A DNA stretch of 33,143 nt, taken from Rhodobacter sp. Its GTDB lineage: Bacteria; Pseudomonadota; Alphaproteobacteria; Rhodobacterales; Rhodobacteraceae. The notes beneath the pieces were generated by a model that ran no database searches, was not told the DNA's origin, and saw only the letters and a list, made by a program, of their open reading frames with translations. Both the position numbers and the translations under genes were made by a program. Of this stretch, positions 18,023 to 27,136 are shown in pieces. The DNA lies in contig JAJDOB010000235.1 of NCBI GenBank assembly GCA_022340385.1, positions 1-33,143 on the forward strand, in the 5' to 3' direction. Numbering within the stretch: position 1 is the first letter of the stretch; every line of letters begins with the position of its first letter.

Positions 18023-18760
18023 TCAGACCGACAGTTTCTTGAAGATCGGCTCCGGGATCGACCGGATCACCGCCATCACGATACGCCAGATTCCTGCGGT
18101 ATAGACGACGTTCCGGCGCTTGCGCACACCTTTCAGGATGTCGCGCGACACGGTTTCGGGGTCGGTCATGAACGGCATCCGGCCCAGCCCCCAGGTCATC
18201 GCCGTGTCGACGGGGCCGGGTTTGACCGTCATCACATGCACGCCCTTGCGCCCCATCCGGTTGCGCAGGCCCGACAGGTAGGTGGCAAACCCGGCCTTGG
18301 CCGCGCCATATACATAGTTGCCGATTCGGCCCCGGTCGCCGGCCACAGAGCCGACGCCGACGATCACGCCCTTGCCGCGCGCTTCCATCACCGGGGCCAG
18401 CATCTGCAGGAATCGGGCCGGGCCGGTGAAACTGTCGGTGATTGTCCCGTCGATCAGGCCGGGATCGGCGTCGATTTCGGCCTGGTCGGGCATCGAGCCG
18501 ACGAAGACCGCCGCATTCAGCGTCCCGTCGAATTGCGCGACCCTGTCGATGATCGCGCCAAAACCCTTCGGCTTGCGTGCGTCAAAGGCGATCGCCTCGG
18601 CCGCTGCCGCGCCGCGCAACCGGCAGTCCTGCGCCAGCGCGCCAAGGTCGGCCATATCGCGCCCGGCCAGCAACAGCCGCGCACCCTGCTGCGCCAGATC
18701 GCGGATGAACGCGCGCGCCATCGACGAGGTCGCGCCAAGTATGATCCAGGTCTCGCTCAT
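18023..18760 (-). CDS. SDR-family oxidoreductase, DprE2-like
   Basis: MSETWIILGATSSMARAFIRDLA (Rossmann), VGVGSVAGDRGRIGNYVYGAAKAGFATYLSGLRNR (YxxxK). ATGA overlap with the upstream DprE1-like gene. Confidence 0.83.
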   Translation of the reverse strand: MSETWIILGATSSMARAFIRDLAQQGARLLLAGRDMADLGALAQDCRLRGAAAAEAIAFDARKPKGFGAIIDRVAQFDGTLNAAVFVGSMPDQAEIDADPGLIDGTITDSFTGPARFLQMLAPVMEARGKGVIVGVGSVAGDRGRIGNYVYGAAKAGFATYLSGLRNRMGRKGVHVMTVKPGPVDTAMTWGLGRMPFMTDPETVSRDILKGVRKRRNVVYTAGIWRIVMAVIRSIPEPIFKKLSV

Positions 18761-20070
18761 GCCTTGTCCCTCAATCCCAGCCGCCGGACCAGATCGGTTG
18801 CCAGCGCGCCCTTCGGGTCGGCCCTGGCAACCTCGGTGGCCCATTTTTCATATTCCGGATACATCGCGCGCACCCGTGCCGCGCCGCTCAGGCTGTCCTT
18901 GGCCAGATAGATCCGCCCGCCCGCCTGCGCGGTAAGATCCTCCAGCTGGCCGATCAGCCGCGTCGCCGCATCGCGATTGCGGAAATCGACCGCCAGCGTG
19001 TAGCCCTCCATCGGAAAGCTCATGTAGCCCGCGCGCCCCGGCCCCATGCGTTTCAGCACCGCCAGCGGCGAGGCCATGCCGGCATCCGAGATCCGCATCA
19101 GCATCTCTTTCAGCGCCGCCGCCTCGGCCAGCGGCACCACGCATTGAAACTGGTGGAACCCGCGTTTGCCATACAGCCGGTTCCAGTTGTGGATGCGATC
19201 CAGCGGAAAGAAGAATTCGTTGATCGGTTTCACGACCGTGCGGCCGCGTTCGGGCACACGGCGCAGATAGGCCGCGTTGAACAGCTTCACGACCGGTGCG
19301 GACAGCGCAAAACCCGGCGCGTTGAACGGCACCGATTTGGACGGTCTGGTCGGCGGAACCAGCCCGGCGCCGGTTTCCGCCTCTTCCAGAATACCACGCC
19401 CCAGCGCGTCGCCCCGGGCGGTCGCGTCAACCCAGCCGACGGTATAGGTCGCCTCGGACCGGTCCAGAAGCCCGAGGAATTCGTCCAGATTGGCCACCCG
19501 CCGTTCGGTCAGGGTGACGATGTCGCCCTTGCAGCGCGCCAGTTGCATCTCGGCGCTGACGATCACGCCGGTCTGGCCCAGCCCGCCCACGGTCGCGCGA
19601 AACAGCCCCGGATCGCTTTTCAATGTGATCCGTCTGGCCCCTTTCGGCCCGACCAGGGTGATGGCCTGCACATGCTGTCCGAACGACCCCGCGCCGTGAT
19701 GGTTCTTGCCATGCACGTCATTGGCAATCGCCCCGCCGACCGTGGCGAACCCGGTGCCGGGCATGACCGCGGGCAACCAGCCACGCGGCGCCATGATGCG
19801 GGCGATCTCGCCCAGCGTGATCCCGGCCTCGACATGCAGGACACCGCTGTCGGCGTCAAATTCCACAAACCGGTCAAGCCGGGTCATGTCGATGGCATTG
19901 CCGCCGTCGTTCAGACAGGCATCGCCATAGGACCGGCAATTGCCGATCGCCGGGGCAGGGGCGTCAGCGACCAGCGCCGTCAGCGCCGACTGCCGCTCGG
20001 GTCGGGCCAGCTGGCCGGTCGCGCCAAGCGCGCGGCCCCAGCCGGTGTAATCAGCGGATTTCCAGCGCAT
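18757..20070 (-). CDS. FAD-binding oxidase, DprE1-like (decaprenylphosphoryl-ribose 2'-oxidase family)
   Basis: GNCRSYGDACLNDGG, PGTGFATVGGAIANDVHGKNHHGAGSFGQHV, C-terminal GRIYLAKDSLSGAARVRAMYPEYEKW. Confidence 0.88.
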   Translation of the reverse strand: MRWKSADYTGWGRALGATGQLARPERQSALTALVADAPAPAIGNCRSYGDACLNDGGNAIDMTRLDRFVEFDADSGVLHVEAGITLGEIARIMAPRGWLPAVMPGTGFATVGGAIANDVHGKNHHGAGSFGQHVQAITLVGPKGARRITLKSDPGLFRATVGGLGQTGVIVSAEMQLARCKGDIVTLTERRVANLDEFLGLLDRSEATYTVGWVDATARGDALGRGILEEAETGAGLVPPTRPSKSVPFNAPGFALSAPVVKLFNAAYLRRVPERGRTVVKPINEFFFPLDRIHNWNRLYGKRGFHQFQCVVPLAEAAALKEMLMRISDAGMASPLAVLKRMGPGRAGYMSFPMEGYTLAVDFRNRDAATRLIGQLEDLTAQAGGRIYLAKDSLSGAARVRAMYPEYEKWATEVARADPKGALATDLVRRLGLRDKA

Positions 20071-21070
20071 GTTTTTCCTTTTGGCTTATCCGTTCGGCGA
20101 AGGGAAAGACGACCAGCCCGATGCCGATGGCGAACCACAATGTCGTGACGCGGATGATCAGCGTCGCCGGCAGCGACACCTCCAGCGGCACATGTTCCAG
20201 CATCAGCAGCCCGATCATCGCCGCCTCTGCGCCGCCCACGCCGCCGGGCGCGCCCGTGGCTCCGCCGACCAGCGTGGCAAAGACGAAAATGCCGACGGCG
20301 GTCCAGAACCCGATATCGGCCCCCATCCATACCATCAGCAGGTAAAACGCATAGCCCTCGGCCAGCCAGCCGATCAGGCCAAGGATCGCCGCGGCCAGCA
20401 TCACCCGGGCGTCGGAAAACCGGGCCAGCGATCTGGCTGCCCTGCGGACGCGGGCAAACAGGCGCGGTACGGCCCCGGTCAGCCGGTACAGCACGCCCGC
20501 CAGCGCCGAAAGCAGGATCGGCCGGGTCGCCACGAAGGCCAGCACCAGCGCGGTCAGCGCCACCGGCACCGCCCCGGCGATTCCGGCGGCCGACATCATC
20601 ACCGACAGCGACAGAATCAGCGCGATCGCCGTAAGATCAGAGGCCCGGTCCATCAGCACCAGCGGTGCGGTGCGTTCGAACGACCAGCCGGTTTCACGGC
20701 GCAGCCAGCGCATGCGCACCAGTTCGCCGACCCGCCCCGGTGTCACGCTCATCGCGAAGCCGCCCAGGAAATGGCGCAGATTCTGGACCAGCCCGGTGGG
20801 CAGGCCCAGCCGGCGCGCGAAAAGATGCCAGCGCAGCCCGCGAAATCCGTAGTTGACCAGGCTCAGCCCCAGCAGGCCCAGGAACTGCATCGCCGTCAGC
20901 TTGGCGATCTGATCCAGGGTTTCGCGCCAGCCGGTGGCAATCGCCAGGCTGACGATGCCGGCAATCACCAGCGCGAACAGCCCCGCCAGCAGCAGGATAT
21001 CGCGATGCTGCCGGGCCGGTTTGGCGACGCTTTTCGCGCGCGGGGGTGCGTTTGTGCTGCTCATAGCCAT
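20051..21070 (-). CDS. Flippase-like / UPF0104 (AglD, MprF TM-domain) membrane protein
   Basis: Polytopic; NYGFRGLRWHLFARRLG, VTPGRVGELVRMRWLRRETG, VLMDRASDLTAIALILSLSV, GATGAPGGVGGAEAAMIGLL; overlaps the DprE1-like gene by 20 bp. Confidence 0.8.
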   Translation of the reverse strand: MAMSSTNAPPRAKSVAKPARQHRDILLLAGLFALVIAGIVSLAIATGWRETLDQIAKLTAMQFLGLLGLSLVNYGFRGLRWHLFARRLGLPTGLVQNLRHFLGGFAMSVTPGRVGELVRMRWLRRETGWSFERTAPLVLMDRASDLTAIALILSLSVMMSAAGIAGAVPVALTALVLAFVATRPILLSALAGVLYRLTGAVPRLFARVRRAARSLARFSDARVMLAAAILGLIGWLAEGYAFYLLMVWMGADIGFWTAVGIFVFATLVGGATGAPGGVGGAEAAMIGLLMLEHVPLEVSLPATLIIRVTTLWFAIGIGLVVFPFAERISQKEKHALEIR

Positions 21071-21227
21071 TCTGGCGCGGTTCTAGAGACAAACTTGGGC
21101 AGAAATGTGGTGCTGTTTCGATAATGGCAACGAATTCGGAGGCACGGATTCCGCGCCGCCGATGTGCCGGCGAAACCCGCCGGATGGGGGCCGATCCCGA
21201 CCGGCAGCGACCGGTCAGCGGCGGGCT

Positions 21228-21854
21228 TCAGACGATGTTTGCCTCGGTCGATGCGATCATCTCTTCGCGGGTCACGCCCGGTGCCAGTTCGACGATATGC
21301 AGGCCCTTGTGGGTCACGTCCAGCACCCCCAGATTGGTGATGATCCGGTCGACAACGGCCTTTCCGGTCAGCGGCAGGGTGCATTTCTTCAGCACCTTGC
21401 TTTCGCCGTGCTTGCTGGTGTGGTCCATCACCACGACAACCCGCTTGACGCCGGCCACCAGATCCATCGCGCCGCCCATGCCCTTGACCAGCTTGCCCGG
21501 AATCATCCAGTTGGCCAGATCGCCGTTCTCGGCAACTTCCATGGCCCCCAGGATCGCCAGCGCGATCTTGCCGCCCCGGATCATCGCAAAGGACTGTTCC
21601 GACCCGAAATAGGCGGTGCGCGCCAGTTCGGTCACGGTCTGCTTGCCGGCGTTGATCAGATCGGGATCAACCTCGTTTTCCGTCGGGAACGGGCCGATGC
21701 CCAGCATTCCGTTTTCCGATTGCAGCGTCACGTCCACGCCTTCGGGCACATAGTTGGCCACCAGCGTCGGAATGCCGATGCCAAGGTTCACATACATCCC
21801 GTCTTCAAGTTCCAGTGCCGCGCGCGCGGCCATATCGTTGCGATCCCAGGGCAT
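21228..21854 (-). CDS. 3-oxoacid CoA-transferase subunit B
   Basis: [92 protein letters not shown]. Confidence 0.94.
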   Translation of the reverse strand: MPWDRNDMAARAALELEDGMYVNLGIGIPTLVANYVPEGVDVTLQSENGMLGIGPFPTENEVDPDLINAGKQTVTELARTAYFGSEQSFAMIRGGKIALAILGAMEVAENGDLANWMIPGKLVKGMGGAMDLVAGVKRVVVVMDHTSKHGESKVLKKCTLPLTGKAVVDRIITNLGVLDVTHKGLHIVELAPGVTREEMIASTEANIV

Positions 21855-21868
21855 GTCAGAGTCTCCGC

Positions 21869-22564
21869 TTATGCCGCACGCGTGGTGCGCTGTTCGATCC
21901 GCTTTTCGTGGCTGGCCTGTATCAGGCGATGCACATAGATGCCGGGCAGGTGAATGCCGTCGGGGTCCAGTTGCCCGCGCGGCACGATTTCCTCGACCTC
22001 GGCCACGCAGACCCTGCCGCAGGTCGCCGCCGCCGGGTTGAAATTGCGCGCCGTCTTGCGGAACACAAGGTTGCCGGTGTCATCGGCTTTCCAGGCCTTC
22101 ACGATTGAAAGATCGGCGACCAGACCGCGTTCCAGAATATAGGTCTCGCCGTCGAAATCCTTGTGTTCCTTACCCTCGGCGATCACCGTGCCGACCCCGG
22201 TCCTGGTGTAGAACCCGGGGATCCCGGCGCCACCTGCGCGCATCCGCTCTGCCAGGGTGCCTTGCGGGTTGAACTCCAGCTCCAGCTCGCCGCTCAGATA
22301 TTGCCGCATGAATTCGGCGTTTTCACCGACGTAGGAACTGATCATCTTCTTGACCTGCCGGGTCTGCAACAGCACGCCAAGGCCGAAATCATCGACCCCC
22401 GCGTTGTTCGAGGCCACCGTCAGGTTCTTGGTGCCGGCGTCACGGATCGCGGCAATCAGGTTTTCGGGGATACCGCACAGGCCGAACCCGCCCGCCGCGA
22501 TCAGCATGCCGTCAAACAGCAGGCCGTTCAGGGCTTCCGCCGCGCTGGCATAGATCTTTTTCAT
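21869..22564 (-). CDS. 3-oxoacid CoA-transferase subunit A
   Basis: [56 protein letters not shown]; start M at 22564. Confidence 0.94.
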   Translation of the reverse strand: MKKIYASAAEALNGLLFDGMLIAAGGFGLCGIPENLIAAIRDAGTKNLTVASNNAGVDDFGLGVLLQTRQVKKMISSYVGENAEFMRQYLSGELELEFNPQGTLAERMRAGGAGIPGFYTRTGVGTVIAEGKEHKDFDGETYILERGLVADLSIVKAWKADDTGNLVFRKTARNFNPAAATCGRVCVAEVEEIVPRGQLDPDGIHLPGIYVHRLIQASHEKRIEQRTTRAA

Positions 22565-22633
22565 CAGAATTCTCCGCTTCGCCGTTGCCACCGGTATTGC
22601 CGCGCGCTTTGGGCGAAGTCAATTAAAGCCCGT

Positions 22634-25159
22634 CTACTTGGCGCTGGATGCCGACTTTTTCTTTTTCGCCGCCGGTTTCTTCTTGCCGGATTTCGCTGCC
22701 CGTTCCGCGATAAGTTCCACGGCCATTTCCATCGTTACATCGGCCGGCTCGGTGCCCTTTGGGATCGTCGCATTGATCTTTTCCCATTTGACATAAGGGC
22801 CATAGCGCCCCTCCATCACGTTCACCGCACCGCCGTTTTCGGGATGCTCGCCCAGTTCCTTCATCGGCTTGACCGCCGCACCGCGGCCCGCGCCGCGCGT
22901 TGCCGCCTTCTGCGCCAGCACCTCGACCGCGCGGTTCATGCCGATGGTGAACACCTCGTCCACCTCCTTGAGGTTGGCATAAAGCCGGTCATGCTTGACG
23001 AAGGGGCCATAGCGCCCGATCCCGGCCTCGATCATCACGCCGTCGTCGGGATGCGGGCCGATCTCGCGCGGCAGGCTCAGCAGGGTCAGCGCCTTCTCAA
23101 GATCCATGTCGTCGGGCAGCCAGCCCTTGGGCAGGCTGGCGCGCGGCGGTTTCTTGTTGTCCTCGGTCGGTTCGCCACGCTGCACATAGGGCCCGAACCG
23201 CCCCGATTTCAGGCTGATCTCGTCGCCGCCGTCCTCGCCCAGCACCCGGTCGCCGTTTTCGGCCGCGTCGCCCGCGATCGGCCGGGTATAGCGGCATTCG
23301 GGGTAATTGCCGCAGCCGACAAACCCGCCGGTGCGCGAGGTTTTCAGATGCAGCTGGCCGGTGCCGCACAACGGGCAGATGCGCGGGTCGCTGCCATCCT
23401 CGCGCGGCGGATAAAGCTGCGGCGCAAGTGCGGCGTCAAGCTTGTCCAGCACTTCGGTGATCCGCAACTCGCTGGTCTCGTCGATCTGCGCCTTGAAGTC
23501 GCGCCAGAACCGTTCGAGCACGTTCTTCCAGTCACGCTCTCCGGCGGTGATATCGTCCAGTTCTTCCTCTAGATTGGCGGTGAATTCATAGCCGACATAC
23601 TTGCGGAAGAAATTCAGCAGGAAGATCGTGACGATCCGTCCCTTGTCCTCCGGGAACAGGCGGTTCTTTTCCTTGCGGACATATTCGCGGTCCTGGATCG
23701 TGGTGATGACAGAGGCATAGGTCGACGGGCGCCCGATGCCCAGTTCCTCCATCTTCTTGACCAGCGTCGCCTCGGTATAGCGTGGCGGCGGCTGGGTGAA
23801 ATGCTGCTCGGGCGTGACCGATTTCTTGTCGGCGGCCTCGCCCTGGTTGATCGCGGGCAGGCGCTTGTCGTCCTCATCGACGACCGCATCGTCGCGGCCC
23901 TCTTCATAGACCTTCAGGAATCCCTCGAACAGCACCACCTGGCCGGTGGCGCGCAGTTCGACCTGGCCGTCCCGGCTGGCCACATCCACCGTCGTGCGTT
24001 CCAGCCGCGCGGCCTCCATCTGGCTGGCCAGCGTCCGCTTCCAGATCAGATCGTAAAGCTTGCGCTGATCGGGTTCCGAGATCTTCAGTTGCGCGGCGTC
24101 CAGCGTCATGTCGGTCGGGCGGATGCACTCATGCGCTTCCTGCGCATTCTTCGCCTTGTTCTTGTACATGCGCGGGCTTTGCGGCACGTATTCGGCGCCG
24201 TAGCGGTCCTTGATCGCGTCGCGCGCGGCCATCACCGCCTCGGGCGCCATGTCGATACCGTCGGTGCGCATGTAGGTGATCAGCCCGGCCTCGTACAGGC
24301 GCTGTGCGGTGCTCATCGTCTGGCGCGCGCCAAAGCCGAACTTGCGGCTGGCTTCCTGTTGCAGGGTCGAGGTCATGAACGGCGCGCTGGGGTTGCGGTT
24401 GGCCGGTTTCGCCTCGACCGATTTCACCGTCAGATCGCGGCTTTGCACCGCCTGCGTGGCAAGTTCGGCCTGCGTTGCGTTGGCGATATCGAACCGGTCG
24501 AGCTTCTTGCCCGCCAGCACCGTCAGCCGGGCCTCGAATTCCTGCCCGCGCGGGGTGGCCAGCAGCGCCTTGACCGACCAGTATTCCTGTGCGGTGAACG
24601 CCTCTATCTCCATCTCGCGCTCGACGATCAGGCGCAGGCAGACCGACTGCACGCGCCCGGCGCTGCGTGCGCCCGGCAGTTTGCGCCACAGGACCGGGCT
24701 GAGGTTGAACCCCACCAGATAATCCAGCGCGCGGCGCGCCAGATAGGCCTCGACCAGGTCCTGATCGACCTGGCGCGGGTTCTTCATCGCCTCGGTCACG
24801 GCGGATTTGGTGATCGCGTTGAACACCACGCGGCTGACCGGGGTGTCCTTGCGGATCGCCTTGCGTTTGCGCAGCGCCTCTTCCAGATGCCAGCTGATCG
24901 CCTCGCCCTCGCGGTCGGGGTCGGTGGCGAGGATCAGGACGTTGTCGCCGGCCAGCGCATCGGCGATCGCCTTCATGTGCTTCTTGGAGTCGTTTCCGAC
25001 CTCCCAGGTCATTTCGAATCCGTTCTCGGTATCGACGGAACCGTCCTTGGCCGGCAGGTCGCGGACGTGGCCGTAAGAGGCCAGCACGGTGTAATCGGAA
25101 CCCAGATATTTGTTGATGGTCTTGGCCTTGGCCGGGGATTCGACAACAACAACGGGCAT
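22634..25159 (-). CDS. topA: DNA topoisomerase I
   Basis: Start MPVVVVESPAKAKTINKYLGSDYTVLASYGHVRDLP at 25159; Toprim ILATDPDREGEAISWHL; GLITYMRTDG; C-terminal zinc-finger/repeat region. Confidence 0.97.
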   Translation of the reverse strand: MPVVVVESPAKAKTINKYLGSDYTVLASYGHVRDLPAKDGSVDTENGFEMTWEVGNDSKKHMKAIADALAGDNVLILATDPDREGEAISWHLEEALRKRKAIRKDTPVSRVVFNAITKSAVTEAMKNPRQVDQDLVEAYLARRALDYLVGFNLSPVLWRKLPGARSAGRVQSVCLRLIVEREMEIEAFTAQEYWSVKALLATPRGQEFEARLTVLAGKKLDRFDIANATQAELATQAVQSRDLTVKSVEAKPANRNPSAPFMTSTLQQEASRKFGFGARQTMSTAQRLYEAGLITYMRTDGIDMAPEAVMAARDAIKDRYGAEYVPQSPRMYKNKAKNAQEAHECIRPTDMTLDAAQLKISEPDQRKLYDLIWKRTLASQMEAARLERTTVDVASRDGQVELRATGQVVLFEGFLKVYEEGRDDAVVDEDDKRLPAINQGEAADKKSVTPEQHFTQPPPRYTEATLVKKMEELGIGRPSTYASVITTIQDREYVRKEKNRLFPEDKGRIVTIFLLNFFRKYVGYEFTANLEEELDDITAGERDWKNVLERFWRDFKAQIDETSELRITEVLDKLDAALAPQLYPPREDGSDPRICPLCGTGQLHLKTSRTGGFVGCGNYPECRYTRPIAGDAAENGDRVLGEDGGDEISLKSGRFGPYVQRGEPTEDNKKPPRASLPKGWLPDDMDLEKALTLLSLPREIGPHPDDGVMIEAGIGRYGPFVKHDRLYANLKEVDEVFTIGMNRAVEVLAQKAATRGAGRGAAVKPMKELGEHPENGGAVNVMEGRYGPYVKWEKINATIPKGTEPADVTMEMAVELIAERAAKSGKKKPAAKKKKSASSAK

Positions 25160-25309
25160 GTAAAAGGCACCTTTCGGGGTTTCGTCTGGATCGCGTTTGG
25201 CGTTCCGGCATGTGGGGTGCAAGCGGGAATTGTCAATCGGGGGGGCTTTGGGTCTGGGCGCGGGGGCGGTTTGTGCACAGGCCGAACCGAGCGGCCGCGG
25301 AGGCACCAT

Positions 25310-25780
25310 ATGCGTCTGTTGGGGGTTTGTCTGATGCTTTTCGCGCCGTCGCCGGCGGCGGCCTGAACCACGCCAGAGCCCGGATCCGATCTGCGCGCCG
25401 ACCTGATGGATGCGCTGCGCCCGCTGGCGGAATATCACCCTGGCCCGCCGGTTGTCTTCACCATCGACGATCTGCGCGCGGCGGGCGACGTGGCGTCTGG
25501 CATACCGGATGCCGGGCGGCCGGGGCGGGGGCGATGGACCTCTATGACACGCCGGACCACGAACGCGGCATCCTCGACCCCGTGGCTTTGGACGGCGCGC
25601 AGTTCCAGGTGTTCCATCAGCGCGAAGGCCGACTCTGGGTCGCGGTGAAATGGGCCTTTGGCGACAGGGCGCCGACATGGGCCGATGGCGAGACCGCCGC
25701 GTGCTGGAATGATTTCGAATATTGCCACGTCCGGGCGGCGGTATTTCCCCGAAGTCCGCGATCGAGGCGGCTCAGACAAC
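25310..25780 (+). pseudogene. Decayed small secreted protein gene (in-frame stop plus frameshift)
   Basis: Signal-peptide-like MRLLGVCLMLFAPSPAAA then TGA at 25364-25366; same frame continues PEPGSDLRADLMDALRPLAEYHPGPPVVFTIDDLRAAGDV, then frame changes to AMDLYDTPDHERGILDPVALDGAQFQVFHQREGRLWVAVKWAFGDRAPTWADGETAACWNDFEYCHVRAAVF. Confidence 0.55.
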
Positions 25781-26929
25781 CAGCGCCAGCAGACCGCCGG
25801 GCTGGCGGGTGATTCTTCCCTCAAGCTCCAGCGTCACCAGTTCCGGCGCGACCGCGCCGGCGGGGGCATTCAGGTCGCGGATCAGCTGGTCCTCGGCAAC
25901 TGGGCTGGGGCCGAGACGGGCCAGAATCTCGCTGTGCAGCTTGCCGGTGTCGCGCAGGGAACGGGTTTCGGGGGGCGGCGCGGGCACATCGACGCCGGCC
26001 AGGTTCAGTTGATGCGCCGGTGCCGGTTGCGCGCTGCGCGCGGCGATCACCTCGATCACGTCGGCGGCGCCGCGCACCAGCGCCGCGCCGTCACGGATCA
26101 GCATGTTGCACCCGGCGGCGCGCGCATCAAAGGGATGGCCCGGCACCGCCAGAACCTCGCGCCCCTGGTCAAGCGCGTTCTTCGCGGTGATCAGGCTGCC
26201 CGATCTGGCCGCCGCCTCGACCACGACAACCGCCTGCGCAAGTCCGGAAATGATCCGGTTGCGGGTCGGGAAATGCCGTGCCATCGGCTGCAGTCCCATC
26301 GGCTGTTCGGACACCCGCAGCCCGGATTCGGCGATTTCCTGCCCCAGAACCGCGTTTTCGGTGGGGTAGATCACATCGACGCCCCCGGCCATCACGGCAA
26401 TGGTGCCGGTTTTCAGCGCCGCAACATGCGCGGCAGTGTCGACGCCGCGCGCCAGCCCGGACACCACAACGTAATCCTGCGCGCCCAGCCCTTCGGCCAG
26501 ACCGCGCGCCATGCGGGTGCCAAGGCTTGACGCGTTGCGCGCGCCGACCAGCGCCACCATCGGGCGTTGCAGCAGGGAAATGTCGCCGATCGCCCACAGA
26601 AAGGGCGGGGCATCGGGCAGATCGCACAGGCAGCCGGGATAGTCGGGCGCGCCACAAGCGACCAGTCTGGCGCCGGCCAGCCGCCCGGCCTTCAGTTCTG
26701 CCTGCACCACACCTTCGGGGCAGGTTGCATAATCAGGGACACCGGCGGCGCGGGCCACCTCTGGCAGTGCGTCCAGTGCGGCGCGGGCGCTGCCATGTTC
26801 CGCCAGCAGCCGGAAAAACGTGGTCGGTCCGACCCGGCGCGAACGCAAGAGACGAAGCCAGCAGGCCCAATCTTCCTCGCTTCTGGGTGGGGTGAGGGTG
26901 TGGGGTGAAGGGAGTACGTCCTCGGCCAT
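25772..26929 (-). CDS. dprA: DNA-processing protein DprA
   Basis: ALVGARNASSLGTRMARGLAEGL, VVSGLARGVDTAAHVAALKTGTIAVMAGGVDVIYPTEN, LAVPGHPFDARAAGCNMLIRDGAALV; likely start MAEDVLPS at 26929. Confidence 0.93.
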   Translation of the reverse strand: MAEDVLPSPHTLTPPRSEEDWACWLRLLRSRRVGPTTFFRLLAEHGSARAALDALPEVARAAGVPDYATCPEGVVQAELKAGRLAGARLVACGAPDYPGCLCDLPDAPPFLWAIGDISLLQRPMVALVGARNASSLGTRMARGLAEGLGAQDYVVVSGLARGVDTAAHVAALKTGTIAVMAGGVDVIYPTENAVLGQEIAESGLRVSEQPMGLQPMARHFPTRNRIISGLAQAVVVVEAAARSGSLITAKNALDQGREVLAVPGHPFDARAAGCNMLIRDGAALVRGAADVIEVIAARSAQPAPAHQLNLAGVDVPAPPPETRSLRDTGKLHSEILARLGPSPVAEDQLIRDLNAPAGAVAPELVTLELEGRITRQPGGLLALVV

Positions 26930-27136
26930 CCTGGCTCCGTCATCTTGCGAAAACGACTCTGCGCCAGGAAGTGTTAACGCCCGGTGAATCAACCGAAGAT
27001 ATTGATGAAACTTCGCAACATACTGATCTTGAACGAATTAATCCGGGGAAAGCCCTGACAGGCCGGATCAGACCGGATCAGCACAGCGCCGCTTGCGGCA
27101 GTCGCCCCACCGCGCCGGAAACAGAATCGGCCACAG

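Noticed and set aside
23801-25366. 521-aa plus-strand ORF opposite topA
   Set aside because: Antisense shadow of topA; only its last 18 codons (from 25310) lie outside and look like a separate signal peptide.
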